A DNA stretch of 64,000 nt, from positions 187,676 through 251,675 of the forward strand of contig CM041104.1 of the NCBI GenBank assembly GCA_023079485.1, given 5' to 3'. The stretch's first letter is position 1, and each line of letters starts with the position of its first letter. Both the position numbers and the translations under genes were made by a program. Source of the DNA: Archilochus colubris. Its lineage: Eukaryota > Chordata > Aves > Apodiformes > Trochilidae. A model generated the notes under the pieces. The model was not told where the DNA came from and searched no databases. It saw only the letters and a list, made by a program, of their open reading frames with translations. Of the stretch, positions 53,401 to 64,000 are shown in pieces.

Positions 53401-56400
53401 GGTTGGATCACACCTGAGGTGGAGAGATCCTGCAAAGTAAACTGGTTTAACCCAAGGAAGACTGCCTAGCCACAGGGCTGGTGGGCTAGCTGTGGCCTGG
53501 CCCTGAAGACCTCCCCAAGGGCTCAGCAGACCTGTCCCTGCCATGTGTTCCAGTGCCACTGAAGGAAACACTCTTGTCCCCAGATGAGGCAGGACAGGGA
53601 TGGAGGAGCCTGCCCATTGCTGGTGTGAGGGGAGCACACTGAGCTGAGGCACAAGGGAGGTCCCAGGTGTGAGGTGAAGGAAAGCCACGTGCCCTTCACA
53701 CTGGGAAAGCCAGGTCTGTGGAGTGAGCACCATGCAGATGCTGGGCTTTAACATTGTTTACAGAGGTGTGAATGATTGTGCAGGCTGCAGCTCCCAGTCC
53801 AGAATTTCCTAGAACATCCCACAGTTCTGCTGTTTTCCATTGCTTTATACCCCATCATATTAGATAGAAGATGTGACTGACTGATCTTCTGGATGGGAGA
53901 AATAAGCATGTGCTCTGGCTGATGACTGACCTTGGTGAGTTCATAGGAGAGACACACAACTGGGGCCCTTCCTCTCACTCACCCCGTGTCTTTTCCCATT
54001 GCCCAATGTGCTTTTAAAGGAGGTGCTTTGTAGCACAGCTGGAAGGGTCCCTGGAGCCTTCCTGAAGGGGATGCCCTGCCCACTCTACTACTGCTCTCCT
54101 CAGTACTTCTGGAGTTGGCTCAGGCTACATTAAATACATGTTTGTGCCCATGAGATCTGGCCAGGCAGATCTTAGCCTTTCATAAACCCTTTATTTACTC
54201 TTGGTCCTGAATAGAGATGTTGTGGGATGAGGGCCCTGTGGCACAGGGGCACAGGGCTGTGCCACGTGATCTCATTCCTGGGTGTATTCTTGATTCTTTC
54301 AGGCAAAACCAAGTCCCCCAAGCTGAAATGCACTTACTGTAACAAGGCCTTTACCAAGAACTTTGACCTGCAGCAGCACATCAGAAGGTAAGGACACAGC
54401 AGAGTGGCTGGGGTGGAGGGAGGTGATCACAGCCTCTCTGAGGGAGGTTGCCCAGCCCAGTAGACCTTGTGTTTGTCATGTCATAGAATCTGTGCTGTGC
54501 TGGGAGGTCATCCCTCAGCCCCCTTCCTCCAGGACACCTTCTCCCCAGTGGAGATGGTGCATCATGGATGCAATCTTCTTGCTGATTATGTGCTGGGACT
54601 TCTTTTCCTCCCTGATGAGACCTTGAAAGGCAAACCTGTTGTCACCTGGTTATTGGTGCTGTGTCATCTCCACTGTTTGTCCCTACTTTTTCCTCTACTC
54701 TCCCTCCCTCCTAAGCTGCAGCCTTTGTGTTTGCTGGTGTTAGTAAACTGTAAGCTGTGTCAATATAGGGAGCTCTCATTAGAGAGCTCTTCTCTGGCAG
54801 GAGGCAGCTGAAATCTTCAGAGTATCCCCCAGCAGAGTCTGCCAGAGACAAGACAGATCAGAAGGAACCAGGGCTTTCACTCCCCTCCCCAGCCAGGACC
54901 CTTTACATCACCTGCTCCATGTGTTAGAGGCTGCTTTTTCTCTTGCAGGAGAAGGGCAGGGTAGAAAGATGTTCCTGTTGTGCAAGGGTAGGGCAAATTC
55001 AGGGAGATCACGGGGCTGCAAGCTAGAAGAGACATCTGTGATGGGAGGGATGACTGGAGCTGTGTCCCTGAGCTCTGTGTGGAAACCCTGACAGTGAAAG
55101 TCCTCTCTCTGTTCTTCCTTTGATCCCTTGCTATCCCCTGACCATGAGTGTTTTGTGTGTGCACCAGGAATGTTTCCCCAGGCTTCTCACAATCCACTTC
55201 TATGGGTTAATGAGGTCTCAGAGCCCTCATTTGGCTTGTCCAGGTGCTGATGTGCCCAGCAGAATGCCTCCTCACCTCTCTGTCAGCTGCTGATCTGGTG
55301 CTTCTGCCTTCAGTCACACAGGAGAGAAGCCCTTCCAGTGCATTGTGTGTGGCCGAGCCTTTGCCCAGAAGTCCAATGTGAAGAAGCACATGCAGACCCA
55401 TAAAGTGTGGCCTCCAGGGCTGGGCTGCACCATCTCCCGAAACTCCATCACCGTGCAGGTCATGGCCTTGAATCCCAACCAGACAGAGGACGAGGAGAAC
55501 ACAGGTTTGCTGCCTGGAGATGTGTGATAGGGGCAGAGCAGGGATGTGAAGAATCAGCAGTTTCTGTGCCTCAGCAGAGGGAGGGGAGGAGGGGGAGGCA
55601 GGAGCTGTGTGTGCTGTTTGCAGTCCTCCTGTGGGGTTTCACAGCACCCACCAGAGCAGGGAGTTGTAGTTTCTGGACTCCAGCTGGCGGGTGCATCCCT
55701 GGGGACCCCCAGGCACAGTGGATTAAGGTGCTGGTGGAGACAGTGGCTCCAAACTCTGTGCCAGTCTGTGCACGTGGACAGGGGGAGGCTTCTTCTCCCT
55801 TGTCCCTCCCTGGCAGGTGGAGGTTTGGCAACACGAGGCAGACTCAGCAGCTTTGCTCTAGTGCCCAGACCAGCTCAGCCTGGCCTGGTGCTCTGGCTTG
55901 TCTGCAATGTGAAGTCATGCCTAGGCTGGGTCTGGCCCTGATGGCCAGCTGAAAATAACTGGAGGCAGACAAAAAGCTCCTTGCTGGCAGACTGTATCTG
56001 GACATTCTTTCAGCTGGTGGGAGGAGAGGGCACACTGTGACAATGTCATGGGACAAGGCCCCACTGGAGCTGCTCCATGCAGGCATCATGGGCTGAGGGC
56101 TACTGGCTGGATCTGTCCTGACTTCTGCCAGAGATGAGAGCTGATCTGGCTCTGGTTCCCTGGCCTGGGACCTGCCCTGCTGACAGCTCCACAGGGCACA
56201 GTTAGGTCCCTGGAAAAAGAGAATGGGTCAAGGAGAGGAAGATGGAGTAGTCAGAGACCTTGATGATCTGTAGACAAACTTAAAACTCTCCTGTTAGAGA
56301 CTCAGATTCCTCTGATTCAAAGAATCTGTCTTTGATAGGAAGGAAGAGACCGGTCCCAGATCCAGGCCTGGTGTGTTCCAGCAGTGTGGCACTTGCACAA

Positions 56401-59400
56401 CAGCTTTCAGAGCTGTCTTGTTGCAGTCTGTGACTTTCTCTTTCCCTTTCTCCAGGTTTGACTCAACCTGCAAGGAATCCTTCAGAACCACCCCAAGACT
56501 TGAGCCCCTTGGAGGAGAGTGAGACAGGCAAACTGGAAGCCAAGCAGGTTGTCTTGATTGATAGCTCTTACCAGTGCCAGTTCTGCCCCAGCAAATTCAA
56601 CACCTATTTCCAGCTCAAATCACACATGACACAGCACAAGAATGAGCAGGTAGGGACAGAGGGTGCTCTGTGTCAGTGATGAGATTGGGGTGGGCTTCAT
56701 ATAGTGCCTGTCCTGAGCCTCTTGCTCTGTAAAGCTGCCAGTGTGCTGCAGGCAGCTCATGTCTCTGAATGCTGTCTGGCTGCAGCTGTGTGCTTTGGGT
56801 GTCTTTGAGAAACTCTGCTGTGTGAGAAGTCAGCCAAGCAAGTTTGGGTGGCCAGAGAGGAAGCAAAGTGTATGTGTCAGCTGTTGGGTTGTGGGACTGT
56901 CACTTCTGTTCTCACCCACTCAAGTGGTTTCAGGTGCTCACACCAACACCCCTCCCTCCCCCCTTCTGCCTTAGAGAACTGCCCTGACATTCTGCATTTG
57001 CAGAACTTTCAACTCCCTGCAGGTTCTGCTGCACCTCAAGCTGTCAGCCACATTTTGATGCTGAACTGCTCTGCACTGTTCTTTAGACTCATCCTCTGAG
57101 GAAGGCAGCAGAGGAGGGGGATGTTTTACCACCACATTTTGTCCTGCTGCAGTGCAGGGCAGGGTTTCTGCTGTGCCCTGACTGCGTGGCATGGTGGGAT
57201 GCTCTGGGAACTCCCGTGCTGCTTTGTTGGTGGTATCAGCCCAGCTGTTCTCCAGCACAGTGGGTCAAGGCCACTCTGTTGGCAGAGGATTTTCCCTGGT
57301 TGTTTCCATGTGTGCTGCTCCAGTCACTCTCCCTTTTTCACTCAGGTATACAAGTGTGTGGTAAAGACCTGTGCTCAGACCTTCCAGAAGCTGGAGTCCT
57401 TCCTGGAGCATATCAAGAGCCACCAGGAGGAGCTGAGTTATCGCTGCCACCTCTGCAGCAAGGATTTCCCCTCTCTCTATGAGCTGGGTGTCCACCAGTA
57501 CTCCCACAGCCTGCTGCCCCAGCAAAGCCCCAAGAAGGATGTGGCAGTGTACAAGTACAGTAGCAATCAGTGCTCACAAGGCTTGTAGGAGTGAGTGGGT
57601 GCAGAGTGTGTTTGGCTGAGAGTGGGGGGGACACCAGAGGGAAGAGGGCACCATGTGTTCTGCAGTTCTTTTGGGTACCCCCAGTATGAAAAGGGGGGGA
57701 GCCCTCCAGCAGGCTGCTAGGGCAAAGCACTTTGAATGCAAGGAATCTTTCAGAAAAATATTGAAAGGCTGGGATCAGTCATGTGGGATGATCCTGCCAC
57801 TGCAGGTCATGCTATCACCAGTCAAGAATGAGATAGGCACAGCTGAACCTGCACTGGGCTGGGCAGGAGAACCAGGGAAGCCCCTTTCCTGCCTGGTGTC
57901 TGTGATGCTGAAATACCCAGAGGAAAGGGATTGCAGGTTGGAGAAGCTGTGCTCAGGTAAAAAGAGTTATTTCTCCTGTTCTTTTGCTGCAAAGGGGTTT
58001 GTTACCTGGCAAAACCTTTCTACTAGTATAGAGTGAAAAGGTGAGGAGTTCTGCAAAGAGCTCCCTGGAGCTTTTGAAATGCCTGTAGAGGCATCCAGGA
58101 GGAGTAGGAAGCCCAGAGGGTACTGAAGCCACCTGGGAGCTTCATGGAATGAATAATCTGCTACTTCTTGTATAGGCCATAATTCCTAGTTATCTTTGCA
58201 TTCGTGGAGCTCCGTCCTGGAGCTTGCTAGTGGGAATCCTTGGGGTAAGAGCCTTGCTTATGTGTGAGGAGGTAGAAGTCTGATCTGAGGAAAAGGGGTT
58301 TCACAGCAGATGGACAGTGTGAGTGTCTCCATATTCTGCCCATGGTCCCCACAGTCTGTATCAGACAACTTTGGGAGGGGTCTCTGGCAGAAATATTGCC
58401 AGGAGGTGTAAGAATAGGCCTGTTAGGTGGAGGGGGCCCAGCTGGTGTGAGAGAGGGAGTGGCATAAGCCAAAGCTTTGGTAGTCCTAGCCATGGGTCAT
58501 GCTGCTGCTGGGCAGTAACTGGGGAGCTGCTGTCTTTGTGCTGTGAAGATGGAAGGAGGTGTTTTAACTGAGGTAGAGTTGCTACTGAGAGCTTGTCTCC
58601 ACGAGGAAGCAATGTGGAATATGTGGTCAGGTCCCTAGGAGCTCCCACGAGTGTCTGTATGGAAGGACATTGGCAATTTGAAGGCTTCTCCACCCAGTTT
58701 CCCAGCATCTGCCCATCATGAAGGTGCCATGTGTGAGTGTGATGTGGCCATGTAGGGTGTCTGAGGTTTCAGAGCACCTGGGGGTGGTGGTGGTGTTACT
58801 GAGGCTGGTGCAGCCCCGCTGGGGTCTGCTGGTGGTGTCCTTGCTCACAGGCTCTGTCCTGTCTCTCCACATTCAGGTGTGTGAAGTGTGTCAGTAAGTA
58901 CTCCACCCCTGAAGCCCTGGAGCACCATCTGCAGACAGCGACACACAACTTTCCCTGCCCTCACTGCCAGAAGGTGGGTGAGTGGGTGGGTGACCACTGC
59001 CTCCACAGTGCCAGGCACCTAGGTAGGGCTCTGGGGACAGCCCTCAGCTCCCTTTCCTCTCCCTTCCTATCTCAGTACAGACTGGAAGGCTCGCGGGGTG
59101 CTTCTCAGAGCCAGAGGTGATTGCGCCCCTGGCCTCTCCCTCAGAGCATGTTCCTCCCCACAGTGCTGCCTTTCCTCCCAGGTCCTGTTTGCTGAACAGA
59201 ATTTGGCAGGGGAGCTCCCTTGCTCCTGTGGCAGCCCAGGACTGCACACTTTGTCTGTATTTCTTAAAATCAAGTGTATCAGGAGGAGTAAAGTTGGTTT
59301 GGGGAAGTCTTAGAGGAGTGGCAGTGCCTTTGTCCCCCCACACCTGTGGCTGGAAGGTTGGGGAAGAGAAGCCCTAGGTCCTGCGGGAGCTCAGACACCT

Positions 59401-62400
59401 CCATTGCTGTCCTCTTCTCCTGCTGCAGCAGAAGCCTCTGGGTTCCCCCTTGTTCCCCTCTTCTGGATGAGCTCTCTGTGTCCTGGACAAAGAGAAAGCT
59501 GAGTGATGTGACTGGCCTGGGTAGGTTTTGGCTGGAAGTATTCTCTTCAGCACAGGCCTGTTTGAGGGACAGAATTTTGTGGGGTTTGAATTCTAATAAA
59601 TAATTTTTTGAAATCCACACTTAAAATTTGGACCCTTGCTCCTCTGTTTGTAAAAAGGAAAATCCTGCAGTGGGGAACAGGGACAATCTCAAAGCAGTAA
59701 CCACTCTGTACTGAGGTAGCTCAGAAAGGGGAGGTGCTCTCCTGCCATGGTTAGTAACCCATCTCTCTTCACCTGTCTCCTCTCCACTTCTCCACCAGGT
59801 GACAGATGCCCTTCTGAGCCTGGGTGGGCCTTTCAGCATGCAGCATAGGGATTGGAAAGCTCATTATCTGCAGAAGTATTTTTTACTTCTTTTTGTGTTC
59901 TTGTGTTGCTGTTTTCTGGAGATGTGAGAGCACAGTCCTGGGCACCAAAACTCCAGGCTCTGCTCTGCTCCCTCAGATGAGTGACTGCAGCATCCTCATT
60001 AGGAATTCCCTTAGCTTGGTTATCCCCTTTAGCCAAAGGAACCTTTCTTACTGGTTTTATAAAGACCATGAAGGGGTGGTGATAGATGATTGGGAAGCAC
60101 AAACTGAAGTTAACACTGTGGGAAGGTAGAAACTACAGAGGCTCCTTACCCAGCCCACCCTACTGGGTGGGAGTTCCGGTGGGCATCCCTCTTGGGTGCT
60201 GGTCCCCAGCAGCATGGTGTTACAAAATTTAGCAGCATGGTTTCAGATTGTGTGTTTCTTAAGGAGGTGGTTTTAGGTTTGTTTGGGGTTTTTTGTTTGT
60301 TTTAAAGTCCTATCTGTATTTCCCTTCTGCAAACTAAAGGTTTCCTTAGCGCATCCTTTCCAAGAAAGCTGTCACCAGGAGCTTCTGGTGGCTTCTCTAG
60401 AGGCTGAGTGCTGTCCCCTGCGTGGTGCTGGCTCTCAGCCTGGGTTTGGTATGTTCACAGGTGTTCCCCTGTGAGAGGTACCTGCGCCGACACATTCCCA
60501 CGCACGGGGGGGGCAGCAAATTCAAGTGCCAGATCTGCAAGAAATTCTTCCGCCGGGAGCACTACCTCAAGCTGCATGCCCACATCCACTCGGGTATGGC
60601 CCCCCCAGTACCACACTGCTCACTGTCCCTGTGTCACAGCCCCTGCTGTGCTCTGCAGTGCCCTGGCTGTTTTCCCGATAACCAGAGTGAGAGAGTTTTC
60701 CATATTTGTGGGAAAAGGGAGTTTGGGTTCAGCCTCATGCCCAGTACTGCACTGGTTAGGAGTGGTTTCCCCAGGTGGCTGCAGAAGCTCAGGAAGTTGC
60801 CTCCAGAGAGCAGGAGCAGCATACAGTGTGGATTGGACAGAATTATGGAATTATAGAATATTTTGAATTGGAAGGGACCTCTCCAGGTCCCCCAGTCCAA
60901 CCCCTGCAGTATCAGGGACACCCTCACCCAGATCAGGTTGCTCAGAGCCTCCTCAAGCTTCACCTTGAGCATCTCCAGGGATGATGCCTCAACCCCCTCC
61001 CTGGGCACCCTGTGCCATTGTTCCACTGCCCTCGTGGCACAGAACTTGTTCCTAACATCCAATCCAGATCTGCTCCTCTCTAATTTAAAGCCATTGCCCC
61101 TCATTCCATCACTCCAAGCCCTTGCACACATTCCCTCTCAGCCTTCCTGGAGCTCCTTCAGGCACTGGAAGGTCACTGTGAGGTCTCCCCAGAGCCTTCT
61201 CTTCTCCAGGCTGAACACCCCCAGCTCCCTCAGCCTCTCTTCTTAGGAGAAGAGTTCCAGCCATTTTCCACTCAGGTGTTCTAGATCATTTTTAAAGCCC
61301 TCCTCTGGACCTGCTCTGTGTCCTTCCTGCACCCACCCCTTCCCCCAGCAAGCAGGGTAGGAAACCTTGGAGAAGTTTATAGAGAAGCAAAGAGTGGCAC
61401 TGCTGCCAGAGTGAATCCTGAGTGTGACTAGAGCAGAGCTGTGTGACTGGATTGTCCCTGACTCTTTATCTCTTTTTCTTATCCAGGTGAAAAGCCCTTT
61501 AAGTGCTCAGTGTGTGATGCAGCTTTCAATCGGAAGGACAAGCTCAAGAGACACATGCTGATCCATGAGCCTTTTAAGAAATATAAATGTCCCTTCTCGT
61601 ATGTAGTGTGTCCCCATGGTGATGGCTTGTCCTAATAGGGCTGGGGTGGGGTTTGGGATAGAAGGAATGTCTTCTGCAGGTTCCCTAGGGAACACATGTG
61701 GCATCTTTACTCCACCAATCCAGTGCTTTTTGGGGAGGCAGGAATGCTGTGTGCTGTTGAACTGGGAGCACAGGAGTCCCAATTCTTTGTCACTGACTTC
61801 CTGTGATGCCACATAATTTCATCTCAGCTCCTCTGTAAAATAATGCATCCTTCATGGGAGGCTTGGGTGGGGGGCTGCAACTGGGGAGCACTGGAAAGAA
61901 AAGAAGGGGAATTACTGACCACAAAGCACAGGGTTGCCTGAAGGATGGGTTGTCCCCAAATGCCATGTCTTGAAAAGCACTTGGCAAAGTAGGAGCTGCT
62001 GTGCAAGCCAGACAAACCCAGGTTTATGAGAGGCATTCCCAAATCCATGGCACAGCCACAGCCATTCTGAGATAACCAAGGCTGACTAGTTTCTCCCTGT
62101 TCCAACCCCTTTGTAGCTCCTTCCAAAGTATTTCTGTCTCCAGCTGGGGTCCTGAACCTGCTGCTTTTAGGAGCATTCTTAGGAGGCACAGACCTTGTGC
62201 AGTCTGGCAGCAGCCACGTGTCCCTGTGGCAGCCTGGTTCCTTGTCCCTCTCCAGAAGGACTGAAGCCAGGGAGCTTTTGCTGGGGCTGCCCTTAGGGAC
62301 CTGTCTGGGTGCTGCTGAGAAGGGTTGTGGATATTTATGGTCCAGGGTCTGTTTATAAATAATTCCTCAGTTGATTCCTGCTGCTCACCAGCTTTTGTTG

Positions 62401-62477
62401 TTACAGAAGCCACACTGGCTGCAATAAGGAGTTCAACAGGCCAGACAAGCTGAAGGCTCACATCCTGTCCCATTCAG
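44372..62477 (+). CDS. ZNF341: ZNF341, multi-zinc-finger transcription factor (3' end missing)
   Basis: Fourteen exons join in frame: 44372-44402, 48253-48363, 49369-49556, 50673-50825, 51466-51705, 53066-53270, 54303-54387, 55314-55504, 56456-56649, 57346-57554, 58877-58973, 60461-60593, 61487-61598, 62407-62477. They give 673 complete codons; the last exons lie past the window. A C2HC-like finger is at 53-75 and ten C2H2-type fingers lie at about 318-671, several of them split by introns. Between them is a proline-rich region with three PPPPPPQ units (176-196). Human ZNF341 is about 850 residues with 12 fingers, so at least one finger and the tail are missing here. From family knowledge this nuclear protein activates STAT1 and STAT3 transcription, and its loss in humans causes a recessive hyper-IgE syndrome. 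Confidence 0.95.
44403..48252 (+). other. ZNF341: ZNF341 intron 1
   Basis: 3.85 kb. The first 700 bases are CpG-dense and yield long shadow reading frames on both strands. A perfect inverted-repeat cluster lies at 48073-48113. No exon or named repeat was recognised otherwise. Confidence 0.65.
48253..48363 (+). CDS. ZNF341: ZNF341 coding exon 2
   Basis: Encodes residues 11-47, starting [19 protein letters not shown] and ending AIQSM. Acceptor ccctccag, donor gtgagt, phase 1. Confidence 0.94.
49369..49556 (+). CDS. ZNF341: ZNF341 coding exon 3 (first zinc finger)
   Basis: Encodes residues 48-110. The finger [11 protein letters not shown], then THKREQC, ends in Cys instead of His (C2HC), as in mammals. 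A Ser/Thr-rich stretch follows. Acceptor aattgcag, donor gtaccg, phase 0. Confidence 0.94.
50673..50825 (+). CDS. ZNF341: ZNF341 coding exon 4
   Basis: Encodes residues 111-161, starting [20 protein letters not shown] and then the [16 protein letters not shown] region. Joined to exon 3 it gives RQQIS, one Gln more than the human RQIS. Donor gtaagg, phase 0. Confidence 0.94.
51466..51705 (+). CDS. ZNF341: ZNF341 coding exon 5 (proline-rich)
   Basis: Encodes residues 162-241 with [14 protein letters not shown], the PPPPPPQ array, and [13 protein letters not shown]. Acceptor ggtttcag, donor gtaagg, phase 0. Confidence 0.94.
51508..51570 (+). repeat. ZNF341: Coding PPPPPPQ x3 repeat in ZNF341
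   Basis: Sixty-three bases encode exactly three PPPPPPQ heptads with mixed proline codons, so the array is unlikely to be a recent slippage product. Poly-proline of this kind is a typical SH3/WW/EVH1 ligand. A partner here is unknown. Confidence 0.9.
51785..52012 (-). repeat. CR1 LINE fragment
   Basis: Inverted CR1 3' end, starting ggatcacagaatagtttggg and continuing cacccagtccaagcccc. It sits just after ZNF341 exon 5 in intron 5 (51706-53065). Confidence 0.85.
53066..53270 (+). CDS. ZNF341: ZNF341 coding exon 6
   Basis: Encodes residues 242-309, starting [20 protein letters not shown], a Ser/Thr/Pro-rich then basic linker before the finger array. Acceptor tcttgcag. The donor at gaag|gtgggt is chosen by phase 1; the nearby gtgccc would break the frame. 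Confidence 0.88.
54303..54387 (+). CDS. ZNF341: ZNF341 coding exon 7
   Basis: Encodes residues 310-337, [17 protein letters not shown] and onward to QQHIR. It is the body of finger 2, whose last His is in exon 8. Acceptor tttcag, donor gtaagg, phase 2. Confidence 0.94.
55314..55504 (+). CDS. ZNF341: ZNF341 coding exon 8
   Basis: Encodes residues 338-401. SHTGEKPF linker, finger 3 ([20 protein letters not shown]), then [14 protein letters not shown] sequence with an acidic end. Acceptor tgccttcag. The donor gtttgc is weak but fixed by phase. Confidence 0.93.
56456..56649 (+). CDS. ZNF341: ZNF341 coding exon 9
   Basis: Encodes residues 402-466. A variable linker, then [19 protein letters not shown] (finger 4), ending QHKNEQ. 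Acceptor tctccag, donor gtaggg, phase 0. Confidence 0.94.
57346..57554 (+). CDS. ZNF341: ZNF341 coding exon 10
   Basis: Encodes residues 467-535 with finger 5 ([11 protein letters not shown], a CX4C type) and finger 6 ([10 protein letters not shown]). It ends inside VYK of finger 7. The donor is aa|gtacag, followed by a stop within 15 codons if unspliced. Confidence 0.93.
58877..58973 (+). CDS. ZNF341: ZNF341 coding exon 11
   Basis: Encodes residues 536-568. Finger 7 ([20 protein letters not shown], with an HX4H end) and the first Cys pair of finger 8 (FPCPHCQK). Acceptor acattcag, donor gtgggt, phase 0. Confidence 0.93.
60461..60593 (+). CDS. ZNF341: ZNF341 coding exon 12
   Basis: Encodes residues 569-612: rest of finger 8 ([11 protein letters not shown]) and finger 9 ([20 protein letters not shown]). 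Acceptor ttcacag, donor gtatgg, phase 1. Confidence 0.94.
60843..61325 (-). repeat. CR1 LINE fragment (longest in window)
   Basis: About 480 bp of inverted CR1, from attatggaattatagaatat through agtccaacccctgcagtatc to ctcttctccaggctgaacac. It lies in ZNF341 intron 12 and is non-coding. Confidence 0.9.
61487..61598 (+). CDS. ZNF341: ZNF341 coding exon 13
   Basis: Encodes residues 613-649: [20 protein letters not shown] (finger 10), then [11 protein letters not shown], the start of finger 11. Acceptor atccag, donor gtatgt, phase 2. Confidence 0.94.
62407..62477 (+). CDS. ZNF341: ZNF341 coding exon 14
   Basis: Encodes residues 650-673: [20 protein letters not shown] and LSHS, completing finger 11 (long Cys spacing). 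Acceptor gttacag, donor gtaagt, phase 1. The next exon is outside the window. Confidence 0.93.
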
Positions 62478-64000
62478 GTAAGTGCAGCCCTGCCTGTGCT
62501 GCCAGTGGTTGGGAATGCCATGCCTGGGATTCCCTGGGGGCTGCAGGAGCGCGTTACAGAAGGAATAATCCTGTGAGAGAAGAGATAGCAAACTCTGAAA
62601 CTGCTTCTCCTTTACACACCAGAAGTGCAGGATGTTCCTCACAGGTGCCTCTCTGCCCACTGCTCAGCTGACACAGTTACTGGGAAGTGTCCTGTGGGAG
62701 AATTTTCCAGCACATGTGGTAGTGTTTCCCAGATATAGGCCTAAATCCTTGATATTGTTTCTTAGCTTTACATTTTTATCTCTGTTGCTGCAGGTCTGTT
62801 GAAGTGAGCCTGCACGTACTGCTCTAAGCTTTGGTTTGCTTGCTAAAGCAGTATAAATCCACAGGCAGGGCCTGCTGGTAAGACAGAAAGCAGAGCTGGG
62901 TTTGCTGTCAAATGAATATCTCCAAAGTGCTCTGTCCACTCCTCCTTAACACCATCCCACATACAAAAGGAGATCTTAGGATTTGATTCCCTTCTCTCTG
63001 TGTTCCAAAAATTATGCTCCCACTCCCAATATAGACAAGTAATTTCTTCTTATGCCCTGGGGAATGTTCTGAAAGAAAACTGAAAAAGTCTGGTAAAACC
63101 GAAAGTCATTCCTGTCATGTCCAAAGCCCTGCAGAGTGTGATCAGATGGACCTGTGCTGGCAGTGCAATGGGTGACTGGCTTCAAGCTCTAGGGAAAAAA
63201 AAAGGGAATTTTTTGTTTTAACTTACCAAATACACTTGAAAAAAAATAAATCAGAGTTTAAGTTCTTGAGGCAAGAACTGTTGTTTTAGTCCTTGGTAAA
63301 CACAGACATTCAGGGTGCAGCCAGCAGGCTTGCCTGGCACAGGGTCTCCTCCGTTTCCTCGGGGAACATCTCCTTGGAAGGGGAGGTACAGATTCTCCTG
63401 CCTTAGGGTGCAGGGTCTCTAACTGAGCTCTCTCTCTCGTCATGGTCCATGTTAATTATTAATATTTTATATTTTGTTTCTGAGGAAATATTAGCTGCTG
63501 TGCATGCATGTCCTACAGACTGCAAAAGTAACCAGGTTTATGGTTTGAAGGCATTACAATGGTTTAATCAGGGAAAATGACACCAGGTTGATAGGAGTTT
63601 TTAGGAAGGAGGTAATAGTGGGAGAGAAACAGAGAAAACAGATTTTTGAACAAATTAATCATCCAGGGAAAGGGCTATTAAGAAGGGAAAGAGAACAATT
63701 AGGTTTTTTTTCACCCTCCAAAGAAAGTCTCTGCAGGAATCTCTTTGAAGTCACTGATGCTCTGCTGCTCCTTGGTTGGGTGCTGCTTCCTCTTGGCTTC
63801 TCTCACTTCTTTTCACTCTCCTCATTTTTTCCCCTTTTCCTCTGAGTTTTTTATTCTTCTCATCAATTATAGCCAGAGGTTGCAAACTGGTAAACACAGG
63901 TCTTCCCTTTTTATTCAGGTTTCCTGGAATTCTCGTATTTGCTGCTAATTTCTGTTACTGTCTGGTGGCCATCAGTATCATTAGCATTTTATCTTCTTAG
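62478..64000 (+). other. ZNF341: ZNF341 intron 14 (runs off the window)
   Basis: I see no exon for the remaining fingers, no known repeat and no poly(A) context, so the gene is cut here by the window edge. Confidence 0.7.

Noticed and set aside
1..64000. CRISPR arrays, operons, riboswitches, rRNA and tRNA genes
   Set aside because: The window is vertebrate nuclear DNA, and no repeat-spacer pattern or recognisable tRNA/rRNA structure was seen on reading.

Overview
This is vertebrate nuclear DNA, almost certainly from a bird. Its genes are split into short exons with GT-AG introns. At least eight CR1 LINE fragments of avian type lie in introns and between genes, and three CpG-rich promoter regions are present. 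The gene order is CBFA2T2 (end) > / < NECAB3 / < E2F1 / < PXMP4 / ZNF341 > (incomplete). This is the order known from human 20q11.22, whose avian counterpart I take to be chromosome 20. The species cannot be read from the sequence.

Layout. 1-3.92 kb: last intron, last coding exon (MYND zinc finger) and 3'UTR of CBFA2T2 on the + strand. 4.38-25.4 kb: NECAB3 on the - strand, 13 coding exons that join in frame into 350-351 residues (EF-hand, NECAB middle region, ABM domain). CBFA2T2 and NECAB3 converge tail to tail about 0.5 kb apart. 25.4-25.8 kb: NECAB3 promoter with a purine-rich tandem repeat. 25.8-29.5 kb: no gene recognised. 29.5-33.93 kb: E2F1 on the - strand, 7 coding exons, 400 residues, including a U12-type AT-AC intron. 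34.1-34.3 kb: E2F1 promoter with a cluster of E2F sites and three evenly spaced CCAAT boxes. 34.3-40.7 kb: no gene recognised, two CR1 fragments. 40.7-43.76 kb: PXMP4 on the - strand, 4 coding exons, 213 residues. 43.76-44.37 kb: CpG-rich head-to-head promoter shared by PXMP4 and ZNF341. 44.37 kb to the window edge: ZNF341 on the + strand, the first 14 coding exons (673 complete codons, 11 zinc fingers). The remaining exons lie beyond position 64000.

The genes do not form a pathway; they are a conserved syntenic block. CBFA2T2 is a transcriptional co-repressor, NECAB3 a cytoplasmic/Golgi calcium-binding adaptor, E2F1 the G1/S transcription factor, PXMP4 a peroxisomal membrane protein, and ZNF341 a zinc-finger activator of STAT1/STAT3.

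I rebuilt the exons by hand, checking splice sites, reading phase at every junction and recalled similarity to the human proteins. I found no undescribed biological system. The most interesting signals are the E2F1 AT-AC intron with its in-frame GT-AG alternative, the E2F1 promoter architecture, and the 42-bp spacing of CCAAT boxes in two separate promoters.
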